Assembly: GCA_937892815.1 (NCBI GenBank)
Contig: CALBHZ010000018.1
Location: forward strand, 1-9,883
Direction: 5' to 3'
DNA length: 9,883 nt
Origin: an uncultured archaeon
GTDB lineage: Archaea > Thermoproteota > Nitrososphaeria > Conexivisphaerales > CALBHZ01
The notes below the pieces were generated by a model, which did not search any database, was not told where the DNA came from, and saw only the letters and a program-made list of their open reading frames with translations. Shown here one piece after another: positions 1-7,555 of this stretch. Numbering within the stretch: the first letter of the stretch is position 1; the number at the start of each line of letters is the position of its first letter. The position numbers were made by a program, and so were the translations under genes.

Positions 1-405
1 CAGCTTAGCAGCTTCCTCAGCGTACCTCCTACCTTCGGCTATTACTGCTGCAACTACATCTCCTACGGATCTCACCTTTCTCTCAGCAAACAACGGCCTA
101 TCGGGTATTAATGCGCTGGATATATTTTCTCCAGGTACGTCCCTATAAGTCAATACGTCTACTACCTTTGGAGTTCTCTTCGCTAACGAAGTATCTATGT
201 ACCTTATGTACGCATGGGGATTTGTAGAATGAACGATTTTCACATATAGGACATCGTCGGAGAGGAGATCGGCCGTATATACGGGTCTGCCTAGGACCTT
301 GTCCAGGTCGTCAATCCTCCTTAGGCTCTCTCCAACGTATAGAAGCTCTCCCCTTTCCGCTCTTCTCCTCAGCTCCTCTACGAGCTTCGCGGCTTCAGCC
401 TTCAT
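1..405 (-). CDS. coxL: Molybdenum-binding large subunit of a CoxL/XdhA-type hydroxylase, N-terminal part (partial)
   Basis: The reverse strand from ATG at 405 stays open for 135 codons to the window edge, so only the N-terminus is present. Around residues 23-45 it shows the ‘GESLRRIDDLDKVLGRPVYT..DL’ pattern, then VLYVKIVHSTNPHAYI, DRPLFAERKVRSVGD and VVAAVIAE, the usual opening of the xanthine dehydrogenase a/b-hammerhead domain. In this family the subunit carries the molybdopterin cytosine dinucleotide cofactor and oxidises CO, aldehydes or purines. Which substrate applies cannot be read here, because the active-site loop lies beyond the window. The start overlaps the end of the 2Fe-2S subunit gene by 11 bases, so the two are co-translated. 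The gene is the last visible member of a medium-small-large operon. Family assignment is firm; calling it a true CO dehydrogenase is not supported. Confidence 0.88.
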   Translation of the reverse strand, partial: MKAEAAKLVEELRRRAERGELLYVGESLRRIDDLDKVLGRPVYTADLLSDDVLYVKIVHSTNPHAYIRYIDTSLAKRTPKVVDVLTYRDVPGENISSALIPDRPLFAERKVRSVGDVVAAVIAEGRRYAEEAAKL

Positions 406-874
406 TTTTCATCCTCTCAGAAGCTAGCTTTATAGCTTCAACTACACCGTAGTAGCCCGTACAACGACATAGAGTTCCGCTTATAGCTTCTCTTATTTCA
501 TCGTAGGAGGGGTTTTGGTTTCTATCTAGTAGAGCCTTAGCTATTAATATCATAGCTGGCGTACAAAAGCCGCATTGAACGGCGTGTGCTTCCCTAAAGG
601 CCTCTTGAATTGGATGTAGCTTTTCCTCGCTTCCGAGGCCTTCTAAAGTCAATATTTCCTTATTCCTAGCTTGAACCGCTAGCGTTAAGCAGGAAAGAAC
701 AGGAACTCCGTTAACCAAAACCGTACAAAGGCCACAATCTCCGGTTCCACATCCCTCCTTAACGGACTTTAAGCCTAGCTTATCCCTCAAAACGTCTATG
801 AGCCTATCGTCGGAGTTTACGTAGATATTGTACTCCTTTCCGTTGACCTTTAACGTAATGAAGTGTTTACTCAA
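395..874 (-). CDS. coxS: 2Fe-2S small subunit of a CoxS/XdhC-type molybdenum hydroxylase
   Basis: This 159-residue protein has the normal family length. The N-terminal plant-ferredoxin-like domain binds one 2Fe-2S cluster through C42, C47, C50 and C62 (pattern CGTGDCGLC plus a later Cys). The C-terminal four-helix domain binds the second through C101, C104, C136 and C138 (CGFC and CRCTGY). All eight ligands are present. In the family these clusters pass electrons from the molybdenum subunit to the FAD subunit. The start is TTG at 874, with GGAGGG at 881-886 six bases upstream. It overlaps the end of the FAD subunit gene by 8 bases and the molybdenum subunit start by 11, which shows tight translational coupling. 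I see no twin-arginine or secretion signal, so the complex is probably cytoplasmic. Confidence 0.95.
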   Translation of the reverse strand: MSKHFITLKVNGKEYNIYVNSDDRLIDVLRDKLGLKSVKEGCGTGDCGLCTVLVNGVPVLSCLTLAVQARNKEILTLEGLGSEEKLHPIQEAFREAHAVQCGFCTPAMILIAKALLDRNQNPSYDEIREAISGTLCRCTGYYGVVEAIKLASERMKNEG

Positions 875-1742
875 CTTTGACCCTCCTTATCTTATTGTAA
901 CAATAAGTTAACAGCCTCTTTAAAAGGGCCTTTTGAACTTCAACTCTGTACTCGGCAGAAGCCCTGAAATCGGATGTTAGCTTAAGCTCACGCTCTAGCA
1001 CTTCTTTCGCTCCTTCTAATACTTCGTTTGTGAAGATCTTACCTTTCAGGAACTTCTCAGTTTCATAAGCTCTCTCTGGTATTTTCCTCTTAACCCTATT
1101 TAGCGCGATCCTTACATCCTTGATTCTTCCGTTTTCTACGTGTAGGTAAACGGCCATGTTTACTAAGGCTATGAACATAGCGTTACGTCTACCTATCTTA
1201 TCGAAAGCCGTCCAAGCATTTTCCGGAGGTTTCTTAAAGAAAATTTCGGTTATTATTTCGTTGCTTCTCCTCGCAATTACCCCTTTATCTAAGATCAACC
1301 TTTCAATAGATAAGATTCTATCTCCGTTAACGCTAGTTAGTTTAGCCTTAGCGTTTAACGCTAGAAGTATGGGAATGAAGTCCTCGGAGCTAGAGGCCGC
1401 TCCTACGTTTCCTCCTATCGTAGCCATATTCCTGATTTGAGGACCTCCGAACTTCTTAGCCGCATGTTTAAAGGCTTCGAGAGGGCCGTTTAAAGCAGGG
1501 CTTTCGTAAATATCCGTTACGGTAGTTAAAGCTCCTATCCTAATACACTCTCCATCCTCCCTTATATATCTCAATAAGTCGTCAAAGCCCGACAAATCTA
1601 AAAGGACTTCTGGTCTTAGCTCTCCTGCCCTTATCCTAGGCAGTAGATCGGTTCCGTGCGATATTATAGTAGTTTTATGCCCTTCACGGGATAAGAACTT
1701 TAAAGCATCGTCAAAAGAACTAGGTACGTATACGTCAAACAT
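867..1742 (-). CDS. coxM: FAD-binding medium subunit of a CoxM/XdhB-type molybdenum hydroxylase
   Basis: This 291-residue protein has the typical size of the family. Residues 28-36 (SHGTDLLPR) match the first flavin-binding motif, a variant of the usual AGGxSLLP. Residues 107-112 (ATIGGN) with the following GAASSSEDFIP give the second FAD motif. The C-terminal part, from about residue 177, is the CO dehydrogenase flavoprotein C-terminal domain and ends with SDFRASAEYR, the common ‘SD.RASAEYR’ signature. The subunit takes electrons from the 2Fe-2S subunit and passes them to an acceptor. It is the first gene of the operon. The ATG at 1742 has no ribosome site but lies 26 bases from a box A element, so the message is probably leaderless. 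No maturation genes (XdhC/CoxD type) are seen in the window. Confidence 0.93.
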   Translation of the reverse strand: MFDVYVPSSFDDALKFLSREGHKTTIISHGTDLLPRIRAGELRPEVLLDLSGFDDLLRYIREDGECIRIGALTTVTDIYESPALNGPLEAFKHAAKKFGGPQIRNMATIGGNVGAASSSEDFIPILLALNAKAKLTSVNGDRILSIERLILDKGVIARRSNEIITEIFFKKPPENAWTAFDKIGRRNAMFIALVNMAVYLHVENGRIKDVRIALNRVKRKIPERAYETEKFLKGKIFTNEVLEGAKEVLERELKLTSDFRASAEYRVEVQKALLKRLLTYCYNKIRRVKVE

Positions 1743-1751
1743 AGTTATCGT

Positions 1752-1761
1752 TTAACGTTAA
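1752..1761. promoter_or_regulatory. Perfect 10-base palindrome between box A and the first cox-like gene
   Basis: TTAACGTTAA reads the same on both strands and sits between the box A element and the ATG at 1742, where a bound repressor would block transcription. No regulator gene adjoins it. A palindrome this short and AT-rich can arise by chance. Confidence 0.25.
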
Positions 1762-1764
1762 TTA

Positions 1765-1770
1765 CTTATA
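1765..1770 (-). promoter_or_regulatory. Box A promoter of the cox-like operon
   Basis: TATAAG on the minus strand is centred about 26 bases upstream of the ATG at 1742. This is the spacing expected when transcription starts at or next to the start codon, which agrees with the absence of a ribosome site there. Confidence 0.5.
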
Positions 1771-1794
1771 GCCTTTAGCTATTTCGATAAATCG

Positions 1795-1802
1795 TTTTTA
1801 AT
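1795..1802 (+). promoter_or_regulatory. Box A-like promoter of the flavoprotein gene
   Basis: TTTTTAAT is centred about 26 bases upstream of the ATG at 1824, and no ribosome site precedes that ATG, so a leaderless transcript is likely. The divergent box A elements lie about 30 bases apart in an 81-base intergenic region, so the two transcription units may share regulation. Confidence 0.4.
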
Positions 1803-1823
1803 CCCCTCTTACAATAAAGTCTT

Positions 1824-3146
1824 ATGAAAGCGGTGGTAGTAGGAGGAGGAGCGGCCGGAATGACGGCCGCTTCTAGAATTAGAAGGCTTCAGCCTACTTG
1901 GAGGGTAGAGGTTTACGAGGAGACTCCTTACGTATCGCACGCGCCATGTGGTATACCGTATTTCGTAGAGGGATTAGTTAGGGATAAGGACGAACTGATA
2001 ACGTACTCTCCCGAGTTTTTCAGAAAGAAGAGGAAGATAGAGGTGTTTACCAATAGTAAGGTCTTGAAGATAGATCACAAGGCGAAGAAGCTTACTGTTT
2101 TAAATAGTGGAAGAGAAAGAGAGGTGAGTTACGATAAGCTGATAATAGCTACGGGAGCTAAACCGTTCATCCCCAATCCCAAATGGCTTGAAGTGGAAAA
2201 GGTGTTCACGATTAGGCACATAGAGGATGGAGTATCGATAAGAAAGAGGATTTCAAAGGATAAAGAGGTCGTCGTTGTTGGTGCTGGGTATATAGGCATT
2301 GAACTCTCCGAGGCCTTGAGGAAGTTGGGGAAGAGAGTAACGTTGGTGGAAGCTATGGATCAGATCATGCCTATGTTCGATAAAGAGGTAGCTCTGGATA
2401 TCGAGGAGTATATGAGTAAGAGGGGAGTAAAAATAAGGAAGGGAGAGAAGGTAGTGGATATTTCCCAAAGGAGGAATGGCGTGCTCGTTGAAACTGAGAA
2501 GGGGAGCTATAAAGCCGATTCGGTCATTTTAGCTATTGGTGTTAAGCCAAATGTAGACCTTGCTTTAATGGCCGGAGCTAGAAGAGGGGAAACTGGAGCG
2601 ATTTACGTAGACGATAGGATGTGGACGGGAGTAGAAGATCTATACGCAGCTGGAGATAACGTAGAGGTTCTGAACTTAGTCACGGGTAGAAGATCGTACA
2701 TGCCGCTAGCTCCCTTAGCTAATAAGGAGGGCTTCGTTGCTGGAGATAACGTAGCTGGAGGAAGCTTGAGATTTCCAGGAGCGGTAGGCTCGGCCATTAC
2801 TAAGTTCTACTCGCTTGAAATAGGCATAACTGGCATAAGCGAGGCAAACGCGAGAAAACTGGGGTTTAAGGTTAAAAGCGTTTACATATCGCATAGCTCT
2901 AAAGCTCACTACTATCCCGGCTCTAAGTGGATAAAGGTAAAGCTAGTAGTAGAGGAGGGAAGTAAGAGGGTTTTAGGAGGGCAGATAATAGGGTTAGAAG
3001 GGGTATGGGGAAGGATCTCCGCTTTAGCTATAGCGATTCAGAATGAGGTGAAAGTTAGCGATCTGTTCTTCGCCGATATCCCTTACGCTCCTCCGTTTTC
3101 CCCCGTATTGGATCCGTTAATAGTAGCGGCAAGGGTAGCTAGGTAG
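1824..3146 (+). CDS. FAD-dependent pyridine nucleotide-disulfide oxidoreductase, CoA-disulfide reductase / NAD(P)H oxidase family
   Basis: This 440-residue protein is close to the roughly 440-450 of archaeal CoA-disulfide reductases. The N-terminal Rossmann motif VVVGGGAAGM (4-13) binds FAD. HAPCGIPYFVEG (39-50) holds C42, the single redox cysteine of this family and the only cysteine in the protein. ATGAKPFIP (109-117) and YAAGDN (274-279) are further FAD-contact motifs. VVVVGAGYIG (149-158) is the NAD(P)-binding fold, and E176 at the end of its second strand favours NADH over NADPH by the general rule for this fold. The C-terminal dimer domain ends with DIPYAPPFSPVLDP. Related enzymes reduce CoA disulfide, sulfur or polysulfide, or oxygen; the sequence does not decide among these. 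It is divergent to the cox-like operon and could recycle NADH or remove oxygen or sulfur species. Confidence 0.9.
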   Translation: MKAVVVGGGAAGMTAASRIRRLQPTWRVEVYEETPYVSHAPCGIPYFVEGLVRDKDELITYSPEFFRKKRKIEVFTNSKVLKIDHKAKKLTVLNSGREREVSYDKLIIATGAKPFIPNPKWLEVEKVFTIRHIEDGVSIRKRISKDKEVVVVGAGYIGIELSEALRKLGKRVTLVEAMDQIMPMFDKEVALDIEEYMSKRGVKIRKGEKVVDISQRRNGVLVETEKGSYKADSVILAIGVKPNVDLALMAGARRGETGAIYVDDRMWTGVEDLYAAGDNVEVLNLVTGRRSYMPLAPLANKEGFVAGDNVAGGSLRFPGAVGSAITKFYSLEIGITGISEANARKLGFKVKSVYISHSSKAHYYPGSKWIKVKLVVEEGSKRVLGGQIIGLEGVWGRISALAIAIQNEVKVSDLFFADIPYAPPFSPVLDPLIVAARVAR

Positions 3147-3147
3147 A

Positions 3148-4365
3148 TTATTCGTACCTCAAGGCTTCAACAGGGGCTAATTTAGACGCTCTCCACGCCG
3201 GTATCAAGCCGGCTAGGGCTCCTACTGAGGTAGCCATAGCTACAGCTAGGATAAGGATTTCGGGCGATATCACGGGTTGTATTTGTATTGGTCTAGTAGC
3301 ATGATTAGCGAGAGGCGTAACTCCGAAGAAGTAGGCGAGGATGAAGGATAGTCCTATCCCGGTAACCGATCCTATTAAGCCCCCTATGAGCCCCATTAGA
3401 GTAGATTCGGCTAGGAACAAAACCATTATATCCCTTTTCGAGAAGCCCAAGGCCTTTAGAATGCCTATTTCCCTAGTTCTCTCTATGGTGCTCGTAAACA
3501 TGGTCGTCATTATCCCTATAAACGCCACTAGCACGGATATGCTAGCTACGGAAATTAAGATCATGTTAACGGTTGATAGGATATTCCTAGCTATATCGAT
3601 TATCACCTTTACGCTTATTACGTCTACATCCTTTCCGTATAAATCCTTAATTTCATCCATAACGGTATCTACTAAATCTGAGGATTTTGTTACCACTAGC
3701 AAGCCCGTGTAGTGCGAACTACCTAAGATCAGCCTCCCAGATTCGATAGGTACGAAAACGGCTTTGTCCGGGTTTAGAATAAATATAGGGCCGAACTCTT
3801 TGAATATTCCCTTTACTAGAAAAGTTTTACTAAAGCCGTGTGGATTTGTCGGAGTCTCGAACTCTAGGGTAATCGTATCGTGGAGGTCGTAACTTCTCTC
3901 GTTCGGTTCCTCTGGGTGTGCGATTCCGTACCCTAAAACCGCTCCCGTGTAATCGAATGGCTCCGGCAGCTCTCCTTTTTCCAGCTCTAATCCAGGTACG
4001 GCCTCACTAAGCCCTTCCATTAAGTTTATAGCGAAGATAGAGGTGCTTTCCTCTCCTCTCGCCGTCGATCTTTTAGCCGGTATTATGTAGAATGGATATA
4101 CTCCCTTTACGCCCTCGATGCTTAATATCTCCTCTACATGTCTGTCCTCTATCTTGAAGACATTCGTATGAGGCGTTACCATTATAGTAGTAACTCCAAG
4201 CCTCGTTATTTGGCTTTCTACGTGCTGCGTATACCCTTGGGTTGTTGAAGTGAGAGCTACTATTGCGGCAGGTCCGATAACAATTCCGAGTATAGTTAGA
4301 AGGCTTCTCACCTTCCTTTCTTTTAAGGCGTAATATGCGTACCTAAGTATATCAAGAAATTTCAA
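3148..4365 (-). CDS. ABC transporter permease of the MacB/FtsX (LolCE) type
   Basis: This 405-residue protein has the four-helix layout of the family. The first membrane helix is near residues 20-43 (VRSLLTILGIVIG onward). A large extracytoplasmic domain follows to about 250. Three further helices lie near 267-291, 313-345 and 369-389. The cytoplasmic segment IERTREIGILKALGFS (about 294-309) is the conserved coupling region that contacts the ATPase, and the tail PAWRASKLAPVEALRYE is also typical. The protein is the membrane part of an ABC machine that usually acts by mechanotransmission, not through a substrate channel. Its start overlaps the end of the Ig-repeat protein gene by 14 bases. It is last in a PadR-regulated operon, and its stop lies one base from the stop of the convergent flavoprotein gene. 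The substrate is unknown. Confidence 0.93.
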   Translation of the reverse strand: MKFLDILRYAYYALKERKVRSLLTILGIVIGPAAIVALTSTTQGYTQHVESQITRLGVTTIMVTPHTNVFKIEDRHVEEILSIEGVKGVYPFYIIPAKRSTARGEESTSIFAINLMEGLSEAVPGLELEKGELPEPFDYTGAVLGYGIAHPEEPNERSYDLHDTITLEFETPTNPHGFSKTFLVKGIFKEFGPIFILNPDKAVFVPIESGRLILGSSHYTGLLVVTKSSDLVDTVMDEIKDLYGKDVDVISVKVIIDIARNILSTVNMILISVASISVLVAFIGIMTTMFTSTIERTREIGILKALGFSKRDIMVLFLAESTLMGLIGGLIGSVTGIGLSFILAYFFGVTPLANHATRPIQIQPVISPEILILAVAMATSVGALAGLIPAWRASKLAPVEALRYE

Positions 4366-6304
4366 GCTCCTCTTTCCCCTTCCCTCTTTTATATCCCCAG
4401 ATAACCGTTATTATGAGGAGGATAGCTAAGATCACGATTGTAAGGTTTTCGTACGATAGAAGTAGTGAGAAGATCGTCTGCTCCCGATGGCTCTCCGTTA
4501 CTTCCATGGTCGTAACGTCGATTTTTATAGACCATGACTTCTCGTGCTCGTTTCCCAAGGTATCGGTATACCTGAACCTAAGACTTACCTTATAGCTACC
4601 TGGCTTAGCATCGTTAGCTACGTAGAGCGGAAAACTAAACGGAGTGGGGGAGTTTACGGGGAGATCTCCGATGTACTTTTCACCCGTATATCCAACGATG
4701 AAAGGATAGCTCGCCTCAACCCTTACCCTACTGTAGTAAGCTTGTTGTGTACCTTCGTTTAACAAGCTAGCGGATATAACAACCTTGGAGCCGTTGTGAG
4801 CAGGTTGAGGAGATACCTTTAGGTTAACGAGTTCTACATCAGGATAGCCCTTCAGATAAGTTAGTAAAGTGTGAACTTCGGATCTAGATAGATCGTTAGG
4901 ATCCCTGTACGTCAAGGTAACCGTTAGAGGAGCCGTGGATTCGGTTTGAGCAAAGGGTATGACGTGTAGGGTTATAGACGTATTGCCTTTAGGAGGTACG
5001 TAGTTAAACTTCCATGGCCCAATTCCCTCCCTAACGTATATCGGTAGGGACGAGGGAAGGGTTAAGCGTACCTCTAAATCTCTTATCGGCTCATCTGAAG
5101 TATTCACGATCGTTAAGATTAGCTCATTCTCTCTTCGATATTTGATTTCGGTAGTGGATAGTGAGATGGAAATCAGATCGCTTCTAGTCAACACATTAAC
5201 GTTCGTAAGTATAGATTTAACGTGATTTAGACCTCTCGAATCTAGATAAGAAACGGTAAACGATACAGGTATCGTGCTTGGAGGAAGGTTTGATGGTATG
5301 TATACTTCAAATGAGAAGGTATGAGAAGTTTTTGGAGAGAGCTCGGATAATGGATCTGTAGGCGCTCTCACGGGAATTAGGCTTTCGGCATTTAGGCTAG
5401 GCAAAACATCGTATACCGGCTCATCTCCGTTGTTTACCACCGTTAAACTCAGCTTCGCTATAGATCCCTGTTCTACAGATACTTCTTTTGCAAATAGGTC
5501 TACATCGGGCTTAGGGTAGATCTTAAGCTTAAAACTCTCCACTTGACGGTATTCGCTTAACCAGAAATCACGGTAAGTTACGGTTAAGTTGAACGTTTTC
5601 TCCCCCGCTTGGACGTCTTCATCTATATCGACTAAAAAGGTAGCGTACGTGGATTGTCCGGCTTCTATGACAGGGATGGTTGAGGTGACGTTCCTATCTC
5701 CATTAGGGCCGTGAATTCCATCGGGTAAATGTAGCTCAAGCTTTACTCCAGAAATGGGCTTCTTATCTAAATTGGTTATCCAAATGTACAAAGGAACGGA
5801 TTTAGAATTGGGGACGGGCTTTAATGGTTGAGATGGGCTCCCCCATCCTACGTTTAAAATGGAAATACCCTTAGGTTCCTCAACTTTTAACGTTAAATTG
5901 AATTCGCTTTCCATCTCCGTGTATACGGTATCGTAATAAGTAACCTTCATGTAGAAGGTGTAATTTCCCGGCTTTACATCGGAATCTACGTTTAGTGTAA
6001 ACGTGAGGGGGACGGCTGTTCCAGGGGGAAGGGAAGGGCCGTATGCTGCATAGGTAATATTGCCGCCGGTTGAGTTATGGAAACCAGGAGGAAGGTATAG
6101 CTTGGCGTATACCCCTGTTATATAGTGTGAATAAAGGTTTTGGATTAACGCCGTTAGAGGTACGTTGGAGTAGCCGGGCCTTACATCCATAGGATTATCT
6201 ACCGTTCCCCAAGTATAGGTAACGAGCTCTAATCTTTCGTAGGCGTTCGCGGTAAAGCAGGGAAGTAGGAGTAAGGCGATTAAGAAGATGAGGGATTTCT
6301 TCAT
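4352..6304 (-). CDS. Secreted, membrane-anchored protein with five Ig-like (COG1361 / NEW3-like) repeats
   Basis: This is a 650-residue exported protein. Residues 1-21 form a signal peptide (MKKS, then a hydrophobic core, then TANA). Five beta-rich repeats of about 110-120 residues follow, at roughly 25-143, 145-265, 266-375, 376-487 and 488-598. They share features such as ‘VPLTALIQNL / VPLYIWITNL / LSLTVVNNGD / LILTIVNTSD / VISASLLNEG’ near each start and a ‘GxxxFxLxVTYRD’-like strand near each end. A single helix (about 620-637) followed by KRGKGK anchors the C-terminus, leaving the repeats outside. Several N-x-S/T sites suggest glycosylation. Proteins of this kind (COG1361, S-layer-like) are known beside MacB-type ABC genes in archaea. 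Here the gene lies between ATPase (4-base ATGA overlap) and permease (14-base overlap), so it probably works with them, perhaps as the external adaptor. Its exact role is not known. Confidence 0.85.
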   Translation of the reverse strand: MKKSLIFLIALLLLPCFTANAYERLELVTYTWGTVDNPMDVRPGYSNVPLTALIQNLYSHYITGVYAKLYLPPGFHNSTGGNITYAAYGPSLPPGTAVPLTFTLNVDSDVKPGNYTFYMKVTYYDTVYTEMESEFNLTLKVEEPKGISILNVGWGSPSQPLKPVPNSKSVPLYIWITNLDKKPISGVKLELHLPDGIHGPNGDRNVTSTIPVIEAGQSTYATFLVDIDEDVQAGEKTFNLTVTYRDFWLSEYRQVESFKLKIYPKPDVDLFAKEVSVEQGSIAKLSLTVVNNGDEPVYDVLPSLNAESLIPVRAPTDPLSELSPKTSHTFSFEVYIPSNLPPSTIPVSFTVSYLDSRGLNHVKSILTNVNVLTRSDLISISLSTTEIKYRRENELILTIVNTSDEPIRDLEVRLTLPSSLPIYVREGIGPWKFNYVPPKGNTSITLHVIPFAQTESTAPLTVTLTYRDPNDLSRSEVHTLLTYLKGYPDVELVNLKVSPQPAHNGSKVVISASLLNEGTQQAYYSRVRVEASYPFIVGYTGEKYIGDLPVNSPTPFSFPLYVANDAKPGSYKVSLRFRYTDTLGNEHEKSWSIKIDVTTMEVTESHREQTIFSLLLSYENLTIVILAILLIITVIWGYKRGKGKEELEIS

Positions 6305-6987
6305 CTAACCACCTCTCTTTCTATTCTACCATCACGCAAATATATTACCCTCCTAGTTCTATCCGCTATCTCCATGTCATGCGTTACGATAACTACCGTC
6401 TTCCCCTCCTCTCTATTTATCTTCTCTAACACGTCCATTACCATAGAGGAGCTCTTGCTATCTAAGTTTCCAGTAGGTTCGTCCGCTAAGATAATCGGTG
6501 GATTCGTAATTAAAGCCCTAGCTATGGCCACCCTCTGCTGCTCTCCTCCGCTAAGCTGATAAGGCCTCTTAAAGGCTAGCTTTTCCAAACCTACCTGTCT
6601 CAACATCTCTAGAGCTCTTTTCCTTCTAACATCCCTAGGAACCCCTCTAACGTAGAGAGGTAGCTCGACGTTCTGTAAGGCCGTAAGCCTGTGTATTAAA
6701 TTGAAGGCTTGAAAGACGAAGCCTATCTTCCTATTTCTCAGCTTAGACAACCCATCCTCTCCTAGCCTATTTATATCTACGCCATCGATTAAGACCCTTC
6801 CCTTAGTAGGCTTGTCCAAAGCTCCTATCATATTCAACAGCGTTGATTTCCCGCTTCCAGAAGGACCTACTATGGATACCAGCTCTCCCTTTTTTATCGA
6901 TAGAGTTACGCCTCTTAACGCGGGAGTTGGGACTCCTCCGTAGTATATCTTGTGAACGTCTATTAACTGGATAGCCGGCACCTCCAT
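6301..6987 (-). CDS. ABC transporter ATPase of the LolD/MacB type
   Basis: This 228-residue protein is a complete nucleotide-binding subunit. Walker A is GPSGSGKST (41-49), the Q-loop is VFQAF (Q93), the signature is LSGGEQ (145-150), Walker B is IILADE (165-170), the D-loop region is TGNLDS, and the switch histidine is H203 (VTHD). The pattern ‘VFQAFNLIHRLTALQNVELPL’ (split here for reading: VFQAFNLIHR, then LTALQNVELP) is typical of the LolD/MacB subgroup. It provides ATP hydrolysis for the permease encoded two genes downstream. GGAGGTT at 6995-7001 lies 7 bases before the ATG. The end overlaps the Ig-repeat protein start by ATGA. It follows the PadR gene by 20 bases, which supports one transcript. 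Confidence 0.95.
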   Translation of the reverse strand: MEVPAIQLIDVHKIYYGGVPTPALRGVTLSIKKGELVSIVGPSGSGKSTLLNMIGALDKPTKGRVLIDGVDINRLGEDGLSKLRNRKIGFVFQAFNLIHRLTALQNVELPLYVRGVPRDVRRKRALEMLRQVGLEKLAFKRPYQLSGGEQQRVAIARALITNPPIILADEPTGNLDSKSSSMVMDVLEKINREEGKTVVIVTHDMEIADRTRRVIYLRDGRIEREVVR

Positions 6988-6994
6988 CTTCTAC

Positions 6995-7001
6995 AACCTC
7001 C
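6995..7001 (-). promoter_or_regulatory. Ribosome binding site of the ABC ATPase gene
   Basis: GGAGGTT on the minus strand, 7 bases before the ATG at 6987, fixes that start. It lies in the 20-base gap after the PadR stop codon. Confidence 0.7.
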
Positions 7002-7007
7002 AACGAT

Positions 7008-7472
7008 CTATCCTCTTTCAATTACCTCCTTTATCTCATTTCTAGCTTTGTACAGTATATCGACGATCTTCTCCGTTTGTTCCTTCGATAAGCTGTGAAG
7101 GGAGAAGGCGATGTCGTGTACTATCTCCTTGCCTACCTTTAGCAGCTTAGCCTTTTCAGCCGGCATTAAGCGTTCTTTATTCTCAAAGAAGGCCTCTAAG
7201 GCCTTCTTCCTAGTCCTCAAGTATTCCCTCCCCTTCTCGGTAATTTCGTAAACTTTCCTCCCCTCCTCTTCCAATAGATCTACGTACCCTTCCTCCTCTA
7301 AAAGCTGCAAGTTAGGGTAGATAACTCCAGGGCTTGGAGAATATAAGCCGAAGAACATGGACTCTATCCTCTTAATTATTTCGTAACCGTGAGCCGGCCC
7401 CTTAGATAGGGCGTTTAAGATCAACAGCTTCGTAATCCCTCTCTTAGCGAAGGGAGGTATTTTAAAGATCAA
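7008..7472 (-). CDS. PadR-family transcriptional regulator
   Basis: From the TTG at 7472 this gives 154 residues. Residues 10-85 are the PadR winged helix: KRGITKLLILNALSKGPAHG, then YEIIKRIE, then SPSPGVIYPNLQLLEEEGYV and a basic wing ending YEITEKGREYL. The rest is a charged helical dimerisation region. The reading frame stays open upstream to 7634, but that extension is the reverse reading of the tRNA gene (the familiar spurious PPGLEPGISGS peptide) and is not protein. There is no in-frame ATG or GTG near the domain start, so TTG is the best choice. PadR proteins are often ligand-responsive repressors of adjacent transporters; here the gene leads the ABC operon. Palindromes just upstream suggest it controls itself. 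Confidence 0.88.
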   Translation of the reverse strand: MIFKIPPFAKRGITKLLILNALSKGPAHGYEIIKRIESMFFGLYSPSPGVIYPNLQLLEEEGYVDLLEEEGRKVYEITEKGREYLRTRKKALEAFFENKERLMPAEKAKLLKVGKEIVHDIAFSLHSLSKEQTEKIVDILYKARNEIKEVIERG

Positions 7473-7501
7473 GATATATCGCGATATGTCTAGATATATC
7501 T
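7473..7501. promoter_or_regulatory. Tandem palindromes, candidate PadR operator
   Basis: GATATATCG (7473-7481) is followed directly by its inverted partner CGATATGTC (7482-7490), with one mismatch. A second perfect palindrome, AGATATATCT, occupies 7492-7501. They fill the gap between the minus-strand box A (7503-7511) and the TTG at 7472, so binding there would block the promoter. That PadR is the binding protein is inferred from position only. Confidence 0.5.
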
Positions 7502-7502
7502 T

Positions 7503-7511
7503 CTTATAAAA
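7503..7511 (-). promoter_or_regulatory. Box A promoter of the PadR-ABC operon
   Basis: TTTTATAAG on the minus strand is centred at 7507. Transcription would start near 7481, giving a leader of 10 bases or less before the TTG at 7472. It is back to back with the promoter of the tRNA gene. Confidence 0.5.
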
Positions 7512-7525
7512 CTTACGGGTAAACG

Positions 7526-7533
7526 TTAATATC
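7526..7533 (+). promoter_or_regulatory. Box A-like element of the tRNA-Arg gene
   Basis: TTAATATC is centred about 27 bases upstream of the first tRNA base at 7556. The same eight bases recur at 8907-8914, before the partial tRNA copy. Confidence 0.35.
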
Positions 7534-7555
7534 TTCAAGGGAAGCAAGAATAGGA

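Noticed and set aside
1156..1440. Plus-strand 94-codon frame opposite the FAD subunit gene
   Set aside because: It is a shadow of a strongly supported family gene and has no motif or ribosome site of its own.
6803..7021. Minus-strand 72-codon frame over the ATPase start
   Set aside because: It overlaps the well-supported ATPase and its ribosome site in another frame and has no recognisable sequence.
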